From Bradyrhizobium sp. Ec3.3 (GTDB lineage Bacteria; Pseudomonadota; Alphaproteobacteria; Rhizobiales; Xanthobacteraceae), in the NCBI RefSeq assembly GCF_000472925.1, contig NZ_KI421479.1, forward strand, positions 214,791 through 278,790: a stretch of 64,000 bases of DNA, written 5' to 3'. Position numbers and translations under genes: made by a program. The notes below the pieces were generated by a model. That model had not been told where the DNA came from. It was given only the letters and a program-made list of their open reading frames with translations, and did no database searches. Below are positions 49,993 to 59,140 of this stretch, piece after piece (position 1 is the stretch's first letter; the number at the start of each line of letters is the position of its first letter).

Positions 49993-51477
49993 ATGCACAC
50001 GCCCGTCTTCGATTTCGATACGCTCGCGCAGGCCATCGCTGGCCGCACCGTGCTCTGCATCGGCGACCTCATGCTCGACGAGTTCGTCTATGGCGAGGTC
50101 TCGCGGATTTCGCCGGAGGCGCCTGCGCCCGTGATCGCCGCGCAGCGCAGCGAGATCCATATCGGCGGTGCCGGCAACGTCGCGCGCAACATCGCGTCCC
50201 TCGGCGCGCGCTGCATCTTCGTCGCGCTGGTCGGCGAGGACGATGCGGGGGCGCGGCTCCGGGGTGCGCTGGCGGAGATCGCCGGCATCGAAAGCGTGCT
50301 TGTCAGCGACCCCTCGCGCCCTACCACGCGAAAAGTGCGCTTCGTCTCCGAGCACTTTTCCACGCATATGCTGCGCGCCGACTGGGAGCAGGCGGCGCCG
50401 GCCTCCACCGAAATCGAGCTGAAGCTGATCGAGGCGATCCTGCCGCAGATCCCGCGCGCCGACATCGTGCTGCTCTCCGACTATGCCAAGGGCGTGCTGA
50501 CCGCGCGCGTGATCCGCAACGTGATCGATGCCGCGCGAAAGCTCGGCAAGCGCGTGATCGTCGACCCCAAGAGCCCCAACTGGGCGATCTATCGCGGCGC
50601 CAGCCTGCTCACGCCCAACCGCAAGGAATTTGCCGAGGCGACCCGCAGCCGCGCCGATACCGTCGATGGTATCGCCGAGGCGGCGCAGGACGTGATGCGG
50701 CTTGCCGATTGCGAGGCGATCCTGGTGACGCAAAGCGAGCACGGCATGACGCTGTTGCCGCGCGAGGGCGACGTCGTCCACGTTCCGGCCTATCCGGTGA
50801 AGGTGCGCGACGTCTCGGGCGCCGGCGACACGGTCTCTGCGGCGCTTGCCGCGACGCTCGCGACTGGCGCCGATTGGGACACTTCGCTGCGCATGGCCAG
50901 CGCCGCCGCTGCGGTCGCGGTTGGCAAGCAGGGCACTGCGAGTGTGAGCGCGGCCGAGCTGCGGCGAAAAATCCTGCCGCATGCCTATCTCGCCGCCGAG
51001 GAGAAGATCGTGCTCGTGCCCGGCGCGCTTGCCGCGCAGCTTGCGGACTGGCGCAAGCAGGGCCTGCGCGTCGGCTTCACCAATGGCTGCTTCGACATCC
51101 TGCATCCCGGTCACGTCAAGGTGCTGACCGCGGCGCGCGCCGCCTGTGATCGCCTTGTCGTCGGCCTGAATAGCGACGCCTCGGTGCGCCGGCTGAAGGG
51201 CGAGGACCGGCCGGTGCAGGACGAGCGCGCACGGGCCGAGGTGCTGGCGGCGCTCGAAGCCGTCGACCTCGTCGTCATCTTCGAGGAGGACACGCCGATC
51301 AATCTGATTTCCGACATCAAACCAAGCGTGCTGGTGAAGGGCGGCGACTACACCCGCGAGCAGGTGGTCGGTTATGACGTCGTCGAAGCCGCTGGCGGAA
51401 CGGTAGTGCTGGTCGACATCCTCAGGGGATTTAGCACGACCGCACTCGTCAACCGTGCGCGGGGAGGGATGACGTGA
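49993..51477 (+). CDS. hldE: bifunctional heptose-7-phosphate kinase/heptose-1-phosphate adenylyltransferase
   Basis: A 494-residue two-domain enzyme. The N-terminal ribokinase-like domain (about 1-325) starts FDTLAQAIAGRTVLCIGDLM and contains GGAGNVARNIASLGA and the catalytic loop DVSGAGDTVSAALAATL. The C-terminal nucleotidyltransferase domain (about 345-494) carries FTNGCFDILHPGHVKVL with the HxGH motif and a late LVKGGDYTREQVVG. Both activities of ADP-heptose synthesis are thus in one chain, as in E. coli. GmhA and GmhB are not in the window. It ends in a GTGA overlap with waaL. Confidence 0.95.
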   Translation: MHTPVFDFDTLAQAIAGRTVLCIGDLMLDEFVYGEVSRISPEAPAPVIAAQRSEIHIGGAGNVARNIASLGARCIFVALVGEDDAGARLRGALAEIAGIESVLVSDPSRPTTRKVRFVSEHFSTHMLRADWEQAAPASTEIELKLIEAILPQIPRADIVLLSDYAKGVLTARVIRNVIDAARKLGKRVIVDPKSPNWAIYRGASLLTPNRKEFAEATRSRADTVDGIAEAAQDVMRLADCEAILVTQSEHGMTLLPREGDVVHVPAYPVKVRDVSGAGDTVSAALAATLATGADWDTSLRMASAAAAVAVGKQGTASVSAAELRRKILPHAYLAAEEKIVLVPGALAAQLADWRKQGLRVGFTNGCFDILHPGHVKVLTAARAACDRLVVGLNSDASVRRLKGEDRPVQDERARAEVLAALEAVDLVVIFEEDTPINLISDIKPSVLVKGGDYTREQVVGYDVVEAAGGTVVLVDILRGFSTTALVNRARGGMT

Positions 51478-52757
51478 CGGCGCTGGCGCGGGAAACTACC
51501 GGCGCGATGATGCTCCGCCGCTTGCGCAGCCCCGCCGCATGGGCCGAGAGCGTGGACCTATTCGCGGTCCTGACCGCGGCCTCGCTGCCATGGTCGACGT
51601 CGCTGGCCGCGATCTTCAATGCCCTCATGCTCGTCTGCATGGTCCCGTTTCTCGACGTCAGGGATTTCCTGCAATCCGTGAAGCGGCCGATCTGTGCGGC
51701 GCCGATCGCGCTGTTCCTGCTCGCGCTCGTGGGAACGCTGTGGTCGGATGCGGCGTGGGGCGCGCGGCTCTATGCCGTGAACCCGACCGTCAAGCTGCTC
51801 GTGCTCCCGGTCCTGCTCTATCATTTCGAACGCTCCTCGCGCGGACGGTGGGTGTTCGTTGCCTTCCTGGTCTCCTGCGCGCTGTTGTCGGTGATGTCCT
51901 GGCTGGTCGCCTTCAATCCCGCACTCTCGATCAAGCCCGGAGACGTCGAGCGCGGCATCTTCGTCAAGAACTACATCGACCAGAGCCAAGAATTCACGCT
52001 GTGCGCGGTCGCGCTCGCCTATCCGGTCGTGATGCTGCTGCGTGAGAAGCGATACGCGCTCGCCGCCGTGCTCACGGCGCTCGCGCTGAGCTTCTTCGCG
52101 AACATGGCCTTCGTGATCGTCTCGCGCACCGCGCTCGTCACGGTGCCGATCATGCTCGCGGTGTTCGCGCTGCTTCACTTGCGGTGGCGCAGCATCCTGA
52201 TCATCTCTGCCGGTCTGCTCGCCTGCGCGCTGCTTGCCTGGCAAATCTCGCCGCAATTGCGCAAGACGACCGACACCTTTTCCCGCGACTATCGGCTCTA
52301 CACGCAGGAGAAGGTTCCAACCTCTATTGGCGAGCGCCTCGAGTATTGGCAGAAGTCAATTCAGTTCTTTGTACAGGCTCCATTCGTCGGGCATGGTACG
52401 GGCTCCACTAAAGGGCTGTTTGACAAGGTCGCCAAGAGCGCCGAATGGGTTCAAGGCGTCAGGGTCTTTCCGAATCCGCATAACCAGACACTGAACGTCG
52501 CCGTGCAGTGGGGCGTCATCGGCATCGTCGTTCTCTACGCGATCTGGCTCCAGCATCTCCTCTTGTTTCGCGGCGACGGACTTGCCAACTGGGTCGGCCT
52601 CCTCGTCGTGGTGCAGAACATCTTCACGTCGCTCTTCAATTCCCATCTGTTCGACTTCCACGAGGGCTGGATGTACGTCATCGGCGTCGGCGTTGCCGGC
52701 GGCATGGTGATCCGCGCGCGACAAGCCGAGCCGAAGGTGGGGGAAGCCGGTTCCTGA
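51474..52757 (+). CDS. O-antigen ligase-like membrane protein
   Basis: A 427-residue polytopic membrane protein of the Wzy_C/WaaL type, which attaches O-antigen to the lipid A core on the periplasmic side. About ten to eleven hydrophobic segments are seen, and a large periplasmic loop (about 270-330) carrying the conserved histidine in PNPHNQTLNVAVQWG. The start is a GTG overlapping the hldE stop, after GGGGAGGG. Placement behind hldDE supports a LPS ligase role over a Wzy polymerase, but the two families cannot be separated by eye. Confidence 0.8.
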   Translation: MTALARETTGAMMLRRLRSPAAWAESVDLFAVLTAASLPWSTSLAAIFNALMLVCMVPFLDVRDFLQSVKRPICAAPIALFLLALVGTLWSDAAWGARLYAVNPTVKLLVLPVLLYHFERSSRGRWVFVAFLVSCALLSVMSWLVAFNPALSIKPGDVERGIFVKNYIDQSQEFTLCAVALAYPVVMLLREKRYALAAVLTALALSFFANMAFVIVSRTALVTVPIMLAVFALLHLRWRSILIISAGLLACALLAWQISPQLRKTTDTFSRDYRLYTQEKVPTSIGERLEYWQKSIQFFVQAPFVGHGTGSTKGLFDKVAKSAEWVQGVRVFPNPHNQTLNVAVQWGVIGIVVLYAIWLQHLLLFRGDGLANWVGLLVVVQNIFTSLFNSHLFDFHEGWMYVIGVGVAGGMVIRARQAEPKVGEAGS

Positions 52758-52768
52758 GCCGCCGCGCG

Positions 52769-52813
52769 GCTGGCAAGTCTTGTGCTGGCAAGTCTTGTGC
52801 TGGCATGTCTTGC
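52769..52813. repeat. three tandem 15-bp repeats upstream of the WbpM-like gene
   Basis: GCTGGCAAGTCTTGT at 52769-52783 and 52784-52798, then GCTGGCATGTCTTGC at 52799-52813. The first two units are identical and the third differs at two positions. They lie in the 114-bp gap between the ligase stop and the chosen start of the WbpM-like gene. The copy number could vary by slippage and change expression. Confidence 0.85.
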
Positions 52814-52871
52814 GGAGATGGGCTATCAGCGCGGTCAGGTTGCATCTAACTGGATATTCATCGGTCGGCGG

Positions 52872-54782
52872 ATGACGCGTCTTTCGCATCTTAACTCGCG
52901 CAATTTCCTGATCGCGCTCCACGACCTGCTCGCGACCGCGGCGGCGCTGTTTGTCGCGTTCTACCTGCGCTTCGAGGGCGGCGAGCTGTTTTTCGTCCGC
53001 CTGCCGCTGCTGCTGAAGATCCTGCCCTGGTTCCTCGCCTTCAGCGTGGTCGTGTTCTTCGTCTTCAACCTGACCACGACGAAATGGCGCTTCATCTCGC
53101 TGCCCGATGCGCTGAACATCATCCGCGTCGCGACCGTGCTCACCGTCGCACTGCTCGTGCTCGACTACGTCTTCCTCGCGCCCAACGTCCACGGCACCTT
53201 CTTTCTCGGCAAGGTGACCATCATCCTCTACTGGTTCCTGGAGATCTCCTTCCTCAGCGCGCTGCGGTTTGCCTATCGCTATTTCCGCTACACCCGCGTG
53301 CGGCGCCACGCCCGGATCGAGGATGCCTCGCCGACGCTGCTGATCGGGCGCGCGGCGGATGCCGAGGTGCTGTTGCGCGGCATCGAGAGCGGGGCGATCA
53401 CGCGGGTCTGGCCGGTCGGCGTGCTGTCGCCGTCGCGCGCCGATCTCGGACAGCTCATCCGCAACGTGCCGGTGCTCGGCGGCATCGACGACTTCGAGGA
53501 CGTGATCGGCGATTTCGCCAAGCGCAACAAGCCGATCGCGCGGGTGGTGATGACGCCGTCCGCCTTCGAGCCGGAGTCGCATCCCGAATCGGTGCTGATG
53601 CGGGCGCGCCGTCAGGGCCTGATCGTCAGCCGTCTGCCGTCGCTCGAGAGTGGCGATACGCCGCGGCTCACCGCGGTTGCGGTCGAGGATCTCCTGCTGC
53701 GGCCGAGCGAGAAGATCGACTATGCGCGCCTGGAAACCCTGATCAGGGGCAAGTCCGTCATCGTCACCGGTGGCGGCGGCTCGATCGGTTCCGAAATCTG
53801 CGAGCGTGTCGTCGCATTCGGGGCCGCGCGCCTCCTGATCCTCGAACATTCCGAGCCCGCGCTCTACGCCGTCACCGAAGCGCTCGCCGCGCAAGGCGCC
53901 GTTGCGACGATCGAAGGCCGGATCGCCGACATCCGCGACCGCGAACGCGTCATTCGCCTGATGGCCGAGTTCAAGCCGGACATCGTGTTCCATGCCGCCG
54001 CGCTCAAGCACGTGCCGATCCTGGAACGCGACTGGAGCGAAGGGGTCAAGACCAACATCTTCGGCTCGATCAACGTGGCGGACGCAGCACTTGCCTCCGG
54101 CGCCGAGGCCATGGTGATGATCTCGACCGACAAGGCGATCGAGCCGGTCTCGATGCTCGGCCTGACCAAGCGCTTTGCGGAAATGTACTGCCAGGCGCTC
54201 GATCACGATCTGGGCCTGCAGGGCGCAGACAAGTCGCCGATGCGGCTGATCTCGGTCCGCTTCGGCAACGTGCTCGCCTCGAACGGCTCGGTGGTGCCGA
54301 AATTCAAGGCCCAGATCGATGCCGGCGGACCGGTCACGGTCACTCATCCCGACATGGTCCGCTACTTCATGACCATCCGCGAGGCCTGCGACCTCGTGAT
54401 CACGGCTGCGACCCACGCGCTCGGGGCCGAGCGCTCGAACGTCTCGGTCTACGTGCTCAACATGGGCCAGCCGGTCAAGATCGTCGATCTCGCCGAGCGC
54501 ATGATTCGCCTGTCCGGCCTGCAGCCCGGCTACGACATCGAGATCGTGTTCAGCGGCATGCGGCCCGGCGAACGGTTGAACGAGATCCTGTTCGCGACCG
54601 AGGAGCCGAAGGTCGAGATCGGCATTGCCGGCATCATGGCGGCGCGGCCCAACGAGCCGCCGATGCTGACCTTGCGCAAATGGATCTCCGCGCTGGAGCA
54701 GGCGATCGCGCGCGACGATCGCGCCACCATCAGGACCATCCTGAAGGACGCGGTTCCGGAATTCGGGTCGACTGCGGCCTGA
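52872..54782 (+). CDS. WbpM/CapD-like nucleotide-sugar 4,6-dehydratase
   Basis: A 636-residue inner-membrane enzyme. Four membrane helices occupy the first 130 residues, then a CoA-like Rossmann region, then the SDR catalytic domain with VIVTGGGGSIGSEICERV, FHAAALKHVPILE, STDKAIEPVSMLGLTKR and VRFGNVLASNGSVVPKF. As in other large WbpM proteins, the tyrosine of YxxxK is replaced by Met before the lysine. It makes UDP-4-keto-6-deoxy-GlcNAc from UDP-GlcNAc. The start MTRLSHLNS at 52872 gives the usual N-terminus; an upstream ATG at 52782 lies inside the tandem repeats. Confidence 0.9.
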   Translation: MTRLSHLNSRNFLIALHDLLATAAALFVAFYLRFEGGELFFVRLPLLLKILPWFLAFSVVVFFVFNLTTTKWRFISLPDALNIIRVATVLTVALLVLDYVFLAPNVHGTFFLGKVTIILYWFLEISFLSALRFAYRYFRYTRVRRHARIEDASPTLLIGRAADAEVLLRGIESGAITRVWPVGVLSPSRADLGQLIRNVPVLGGIDDFEDVIGDFAKRNKPIARVVMTPSAFEPESHPESVLMRARRQGLIVSRLPSLESGDTPRLTAVAVEDLLLRPSEKIDYARLETLIRGKSVIVTGGGGSIGSEICERVVAFGAARLLILEHSEPALYAVTEALAAQGAVATIEGRIADIRDRERVIRLMAEFKPDIVFHAAALKHVPILERDWSEGVKTNIFGSINVADAALASGAEAMVMISTDKAIEPVSMLGLTKRFAEMYCQALDHDLGLQGADKSPMRLISVRFGNVLASNGSVVPKFKAQIDAGGPVTVTHPDMVRYFMTIREACDLVITAATHALGAERSNVSVYVLNMGQPVKIVDLAERMIRLSGLQPGYDIEIVFSGMRPGERLNEILFATEEPKVEIGIAGIMAARPNEPPMLTLRKWISALEQAIARDDRATIRTILKDAVPEFGSTAA

Positions 54783-54784
54783 CC

Positions 54785-56005
54785 ATGCAGCCTCAAGGCA
54801 AGATCGTCGTCGCGAGCCAGCATTATCCGCCGGATCCCAGCACCACGGCGGCGATCATGGCGGAGATTGCGTGCCGCCTTGCCCTGGGCCATGAGGTCGT
54901 CGTGCTGTCCGGCACGCCCGGCGAGTTGCCGGCCTCTCAGATCGGACCGGGCAAGCCGCGCGTCATTGCCGTCAAGAACCGGATGACCGGAAAGGCGGCG
55001 CTGGTGCGGCGCGCTCTTGCCGAGATCCTGTTTGCGCTGCGCACCTTCTTCGCGTTGACGAAAGTGTTGAAGCGCGGCGACGTGGTGCTCACCGTGACCG
55101 CGCCGTTCATGCTGCCCTATGCGGTTGCGGCGGCCGCAAGGTTGAAGGGCGCGCGCTCGGCGCTGATCATGCACGATCTGTTTCCCGACGTGCTGGTGAT
55201 GGCGGGCCTGCTCAAGCCCCGCTCGATCGTGACCCGCGTGATCCGTGCCGCGAACGCGTTCATGTTCCGCGCGCTCAATGCCGTCATCACCATCGGCCGC
55301 GACGCCGAGGGGTCGCTGCTGCGCTACCGCGGCATGACCGCGAACAAGATCCGCTTCATCCCGAACTGGGCGACGCTCGTTCCCGCGCTGCGTCCGGTGA
55401 CCGTGGACAATGCTTTCCGCCGCGCGGTGCCGGCCCGCTTCATCGTCGGCCTGTCGGGCAATCTCGGTTTCACCCACGATCCGGAGATCGTGTTCGAGGC
55501 CGCGCGCCTGTTGCGGCAGGAGACGGACATCCACTTCCTGCTCTCCGGCTGGGGGATCGGCTTCGAGCGGCTGATGCAGTTGCAGGCGGAATCGAACCTG
55601 CCGAACGTCTCCTTCGTGCCGCGTGTCGAGGACGCCGAGCTCGAGGCGTTTCTCGCCGCCGCCGACGTCTGGATCATTCCCTATCGGAAGAACGTCGCAG
55701 GTGTATCTGTGCCGAGCCGGTTCTATAATCTCCTCGCCGTCGGTCGTCCGGTGCTGCTGGTCTCGGAGCCGGAGGCGGAGGCCGCATTGACCGTGGTCGA
55801 AAACGGGCTGGGCTGGGTGGTGGCGCCGGGCCGGCCCGAGGAGCTGGCGGATGCGATCCGCGCGGCGGCCGGCGCAGATGCCAAGGCCATGGTGGACCGG
55901 GCGGTGAAGGCCGCCGCAAAATTTGATCGCGCTACGGCCATGGATGCCTATGCTGGCGTGATCGACGAATTGTTGCGCAATCCGGAACTGGCGGGGCAAC
56001 GATGA
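54785..56005 (+). CDS. GT4 glycosyltransferase (WbuB-like)
   Basis: A 406-residue GT-B glycosyltransferase. The acceptor half begins IVVASQHYPPDPSTTAAIMA and contains LIMHDLFPDVLVMAGLL. The donor half has RFIVGLSGNLGFTHDPEIVF, FVPRVEDAELEAFLAAADV and SVPSRFYNLLAVGRPVLLV, as in WbuB-type amino-deoxysugar transferases. It starts two bases after the WbpM-like stop and overlaps the next gene by ATGA. Together with the dehydratase and reductase it probably adds a 6-deoxy-aminosugar to the lipid-linked O-antigen. Donor specificity is not seen directly. Confidence 0.82.
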   Translation: MQPQGKIVVASQHYPPDPSTTAAIMAEIACRLALGHEVVVLSGTPGELPASQIGPGKPRVIAVKNRMTGKAALVRRALAEILFALRTFFALTKVLKRGDVVLTVTAPFMLPYAVAAAARLKGARSALIMHDLFPDVLVMAGLLKPRSIVTRVIRAANAFMFRALNAVITIGRDAEGSLLRYRGMTANKIRFIPNWATLVPALRPVTVDNAFRRAVPARFIVGLSGNLGFTHDPEIVFEAARLLRQETDIHFLLSGWGIGFERLMQLQAESNLPNVSFVPRVEDAELEAFLAAADVWIIPYRKNVAGVSVPSRFYNLLAVGRPVLLVSEPEAEAALTVVENGLGWVVAPGRPEELADAIRAAAGADAKAMVDRAVKAAAKFDRATAMDAYAGVIDELLRNPELAGQR

Positions 56006-56949
56006 GCGAGCGAAAGCCTGTTGTGCTGGTGACGGGCGCCAGCGGCTTTGTTGGCCGTCACGTCGCCCCCGCCCTTGTGGAGCAGGGATGGTCGGTGCGT
56101 CGCGCGGTGCGCAGCCCCGCGCGGCTGGGTGACGAGGTCGTCATCGAATCGATCGGTCCCGAAACCAACTGGCAGGCCGCGCTCGACGGCGTCGATGCCG
56201 TCGTCCACCTTGCCGCCCGCGTCCACCACAAGCACGAGGAGCACGCGGTCCAGCTCTATCGCAACGTCAACATCGCCGGCACCCTGCATCTGGCGCGATC
56301 AGCGGCTGCGGCCGGCGTGCGCCAGTTCATCTTCATCAGCACCGTGCTCGTGCACGGCCGCAGCAACGAGGGCCGCGCGCCGTTCAGCGAGGACGATGTC
56401 CTGACGCCGCGCGGGCTCTATGGCATGTCCAAGGCGGCCGCCGAAGCAGGGCTCAAGACGCTGGCGCGCGACAGCGAGATGAAGATTTCGGTGATCAGGC
56501 CGCCGCTGGTCTATGGCGCCGGCGCCAGGGGAAATTTTGCGCTGCTGAGCCGGGCGGTCAATCTTGGATTGCCGCTGCCGTTCGCCGCGATCCGCAATCA
56601 GCGCGCTTTCCTTGCCGTGCAAAACCTCTCGTCGTTCATCCGGCGCCGGCTCGCCCATCCCGATCCCGCGAGCAATTTCGAGATCTTCCTGATCGCCGAC
56701 AGGGAACAGGTCTCGACGCCCGAATTCATCGAGAGGCTGGCCAAGGCCGCGGGCAAGCGGCCCCGGCTGTTCGCGGTCCCGCAGGATCTCCTGGGCTCGG
56801 TTCTCGGGGTCGTCGGCCGCCAGGACACCCATGACAGCCTGATCGGCTCGCTCGAGCTGAATGTATCGAAGGCGATCGCGACCGGCTGGCGGCCGGAGGT
56901 GTCGCTCGACGAGGGGCTGCGACTGGCATTGTCGGCTCAGGACGCCTGA
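56002..56949 (+). CDS. UDP-4-keto-sugar reductase/epimerase-like extended SDR
   Basis: A 315-residue extended SDR. Cofactor loop VLVTGASGFVGRHV, VHLAARVHHKHEEHA (a stretch shared by WbpV/WreQ-type enzymes), serine motif ISTVLVHGRS, and YGMSK with the catalytic Tyr and Lys. In Rhizobium etli a related protein reduces the WbpM-type product at C4 to UDP-QuiNAc; in Pseudomonas WbpV makes UDP-FucNAc. Position right behind a WbpM-like gene and a transferase supports this. It is coupled to the upstream gene by a 4-base overlap, and converges with the initiating transferase gene. Confidence 0.82.
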   Translation: MSERKPVVLVTGASGFVGRHVAPALVEQGWSVRRAVRSPARLGDEVVIESIGPETNWQAALDGVDAVVHLAARVHHKHEEHAVQLYRNVNIAGTLHLARSAAAAGVRQFIFISTVLVHGRSNEGRAPFSEDDVLTPRGLYGMSKAAAEAGLKTLARDSEMKISVIRPPLVYGAGARGNFALLSRAVNLGLPLPFAAIRNQRAFLAVQNLSSFIRRRLAHPDPASNFEIFLIADREQVSTPEFIERLAKAAGKRPRLFAVPQDLLGSVLGVVGRQDTHDSLIGSLELNVSKAIATGWRPEVSLDEGLRLALSAQDA

Positions 56950-56967
56950 CCAGCCGCCGCCGGCGCG

Positions 56968-58002
56968 TCAGCCCGTCCGCACCTGAGAAAACCTGCGCAG
57001 CACTAAGCCGACCGCGATGGCGCCCGCAAGCAGCGCCAGCGTCGTGACTGTCATCGAAGTCGCCTTGATCGTGATGAGGGCGAGCAGCGCAAGCAGGAGA
57101 TTGAGTGCGAACACCTCGCTGACCACGCGGGACACGGTGAAGCCGTTGTCGGTGGCGCGCTGATAGAAATGCGAGCGATGCGCCGACCAGAACGGCTCGC
57201 GCCGGGCAATGCGCCGGAACAGTGTGACGGTGGAATCCGCAAGATAGTAGGCCGGCAGCAGCAGCGCCGCTGCGATTTGCTGGTGCCAGGCAAGCCCCAG
57301 CAGGCACCAGCCGAGCAGGAGCCCTATCGGCAGGCTGCCGACGTCGCCCAAAAATACCTTTGCGACGGGCCGGTTGAACGGAGCAAATCCGACCATGGCG
57401 CCGCACAGTCCCGCCGCGACGAGCGAGGCCGGCAACGGCAGCTCGCCGAGCCATCCAAGCAGGGCGAGCGCGGCGGCGACGGGGACCACCTCCGACACCG
57501 TCATCAGATCGAGCCCGTCCATGAAATTGACGAGGTTCACGAACCACACGCCTGCGAGCAGGATGAGACCGCGCTCGAGCGCCAGCGGCAGCGCCGGGAC
57601 GATCCGGAGCGCATCTGATGTCGTGAAAACGACGGCTCCAACGGATGCAGCTTGGAGCACGAGCCGAAGCAGGACGGGGAGGGGTTTGATATCATCGGCA
57701 AGGCCGACCAGCGCAATCACCACCGTGGCCGCGATCAAAACCAGCGGAATGGATGCATTCAACCAGGCGGCCCAGAGCGAGGCGACCAGCAGGGTGGCCG
57801 CGACGATTGCGATGCCGGCACCCTGCGGCGTCGGAATCCGGTGCGAGGAGCGCGCGTTTGGCCGAGCCAGTGCATAACGTTGCAACAGGGGCATGCTCCG
57901 CCAGGTGATGCAGGCCGAGAGCAGCGCGGCCAGGGCGGCAGGTAGGAGGGCGAGCAGAAACATCCCCAGCGCCGTCGCAGGTCCGGAAACGAAGGTGCTC
58001 AC
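56968..58002 (-). CDS. WecA/WbpL-like polyprenyl-phosphate sugar-1-phosphate transferase
   Basis: A 344-residue membrane enzyme of the MraY/WecA family, which starts lipid-linked glycan synthesis by putting an amino-sugar phosphate on undecaprenyl phosphate. About ten membrane segments. Motifs in order: ARSSHRIPTPQGAGIAIV, GLADDIKPLPVLLR with the Asp pair, FVNLVNFMDGLDLMTVSE, KVFLGDVGSLPIGLL, and AHRSHFYQRATDNG as the HIH-like end. It converges with the reductase gene and is coupled by ATGA overlap to the flippase-like gene upstream. With the dehydratase and reductase it forms a WbpL/WbpM/WbpV-like set. Confidence 0.9.
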   Translation of the reverse strand: MSTFVSGPATALGMFLLALLPAALAALLSACITWRSMPLLQRYALARPNARSSHRIPTPQGAGIAIVAATLLVASLWAAWLNASIPLVLIAATVVIALVGLADDIKPLPVLLRLVLQAASVGAVVFTTSDALRIVPALPLALERGLILLAGVWFVNLVNFMDGLDLMTVSEVVPVAAALALLGWLGELPLPASLVAAGLCGAMVGFAPFNRPVAKVFLGDVGSLPIGLLLGWCLLGLAWHQQIAAALLLPAYYLADSTVTLFRRIARREPFWSAHRSHFYQRATDNGFTVSRVVSEVFALNLLLALLALITIKATSMTVTTLALLAGAIAVGLVLRRFSQVRTG

Positions 58003-58958
58003 TCCGGCACCCCTATCGGGGCCGATCCCTGCTGAGCCTTCTCCGCGCTGAAGATCCAGACCAGTCCGCCGAATGCGCCGACGATGAACGACACGGCACC
58101 ATACAGCAGCGAGACGTTGACGCCCTCATTGGCGGCAAGGCCCGCAAAGCCGAAGGCGAGGCCCATGGTCGCTTCGCGCACGCCCCAGCCGGCAATCGAA
58201 ATCGGCACCATCGTGATCAGCATCACCGGCGGAATGAGCAGGAAGGTCTCGCCGAAACTGACGGGCGCTGCGATCGATTGCACGACGCACCAGGCGATCA
58301 CGACCGCCAGCACGTGAACGAGAAGCGACAGGACCGCGACGATCGGCCCGCGCGAACGGTTGAAGATGGCGCGGTTGGCGATCACCGCGCAGGCATGAAT
58401 GTGGTGGGTGGCCCACCAGCGCTTCAGCCATGGCCAGTTCAGGGCCCCGAGCAGCAGGAAGCCGAGGCCGGCCGCGAGCGCCGCAAAGTCCAGGAGTAAC
58501 AGCGCGGAGCGTCCCTGCGCATCGTTGATGAGGCGATAGCTCCAGGGCAGGCTGGCGACGATGACGATCGCGAGCGCGATCAGTCCGATTGCGCGATCGA
58601 CAAAGATTGAATAGGTCGCCGCGCGCCAGCCGGCGCCGGCGCGCGCGACGAGCCAGAGACGGACGGCATCGCCGCCGATCGCCGAGGGCAGGGTCTGGTT
58701 GAAGAAGGTTCCGATCACATTGTAGCGCATGGCGCGCTCGAGTTCGAGCGGCGCGCCGCACTCCGCGCTGATCTCGCGCCAGCGCAGCACGCCGACGAAG
58801 ATCTGGAGGAACGTCACCGCGATCGCGAGGGCGATCCAGTACAGGCTGCTCACGGTGAAACGCGAGAACAGATCGGACGGATTCACCTTGCGCAGCGCCA
58901 GATAGAGCAGCGCCCCGGAAACGATGATCTTGGCCGCAGAAAGCAGGATTCGGCGCAT
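57999..58958 (-). CDS. flippase-like integral membrane protein (LPG synthase TM family)
   Basis: A 319-residue membrane protein of the lysylphosphatidylglycerol synthase TM (UPF0104/AglD-like) family, with about eight hydrophobic segments. Landmarks: ILRW-type VGVLRWREISAECG, YNVIGTFFNQTLPSAIGGDAVR (the most conserved segment), SIFVDRAIGLIALAI, and PISIAGWGVREATMG near the end. The start at 58958 opens the first helix; an ATG further upstream adds an unconserved 67 residues. It is coupled to the initiating transferase gene. A role in lipid-linked sugar handling is likely from context but not proven. Confidence 0.83.
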   Translation of the reverse strand: MRRILLSAAKIIVSGALLYLALRKVNPSDLFSRFTVSSLYWIALAIAVTFLQIFVGVLRWREISAECGAPLELERAMRYNVIGTFFNQTLPSAIGGDAVRLWLVARAGAGWRAATYSIFVDRAIGLIALAIVIVASLPWSYRLINDAQGRSALLLLDFAALAAGLGFLLLGALNWPWLKRWWATHHIHACAVIANRAIFNRSRGPIVAVLSLLVHVLAVVIAWCVVQSIAAPVSFGETFLLIPPVMLITMVPISIAGWGVREATMGLAFGFAGLAANEGVNVSLLYGAVSFIVGAFGGLVWIFSAEKAQQGSAPIGVPE

Positions 58959-59140
58959 CTCGCCCGCGTTTGAACAGGGGGTTTCTTCAGACTTGGCGTA
59001 ACCCGACGCCCTGCGCCGAATTTGGCCGCTGTGGTATGGTCTTGGCGCCGATCTTGCAATAGCTGTCGTGAGGGGGGCGGTAGCTATTGCCGCCCCCTCG
59101 ACGCGGCGGCTAAAGAGGGGGCAGCGGACGATTTGGGAAC

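Noticed and set aside
48807..50072. Minus-strand extension of the waaF frame across hldD
   Set aside because: No homology upstream of 48806, and it overlaps hldD, whose motifs are unambiguous.
53084..54784. Long plus-strand open frame in another phase inside the WbpM-like gene, joining the next glycosyltransferase
   Set aside because: Its first half is arginine-rich nonsense; only the part from 54785 is a protein. The dehydratase frame has clear motifs.
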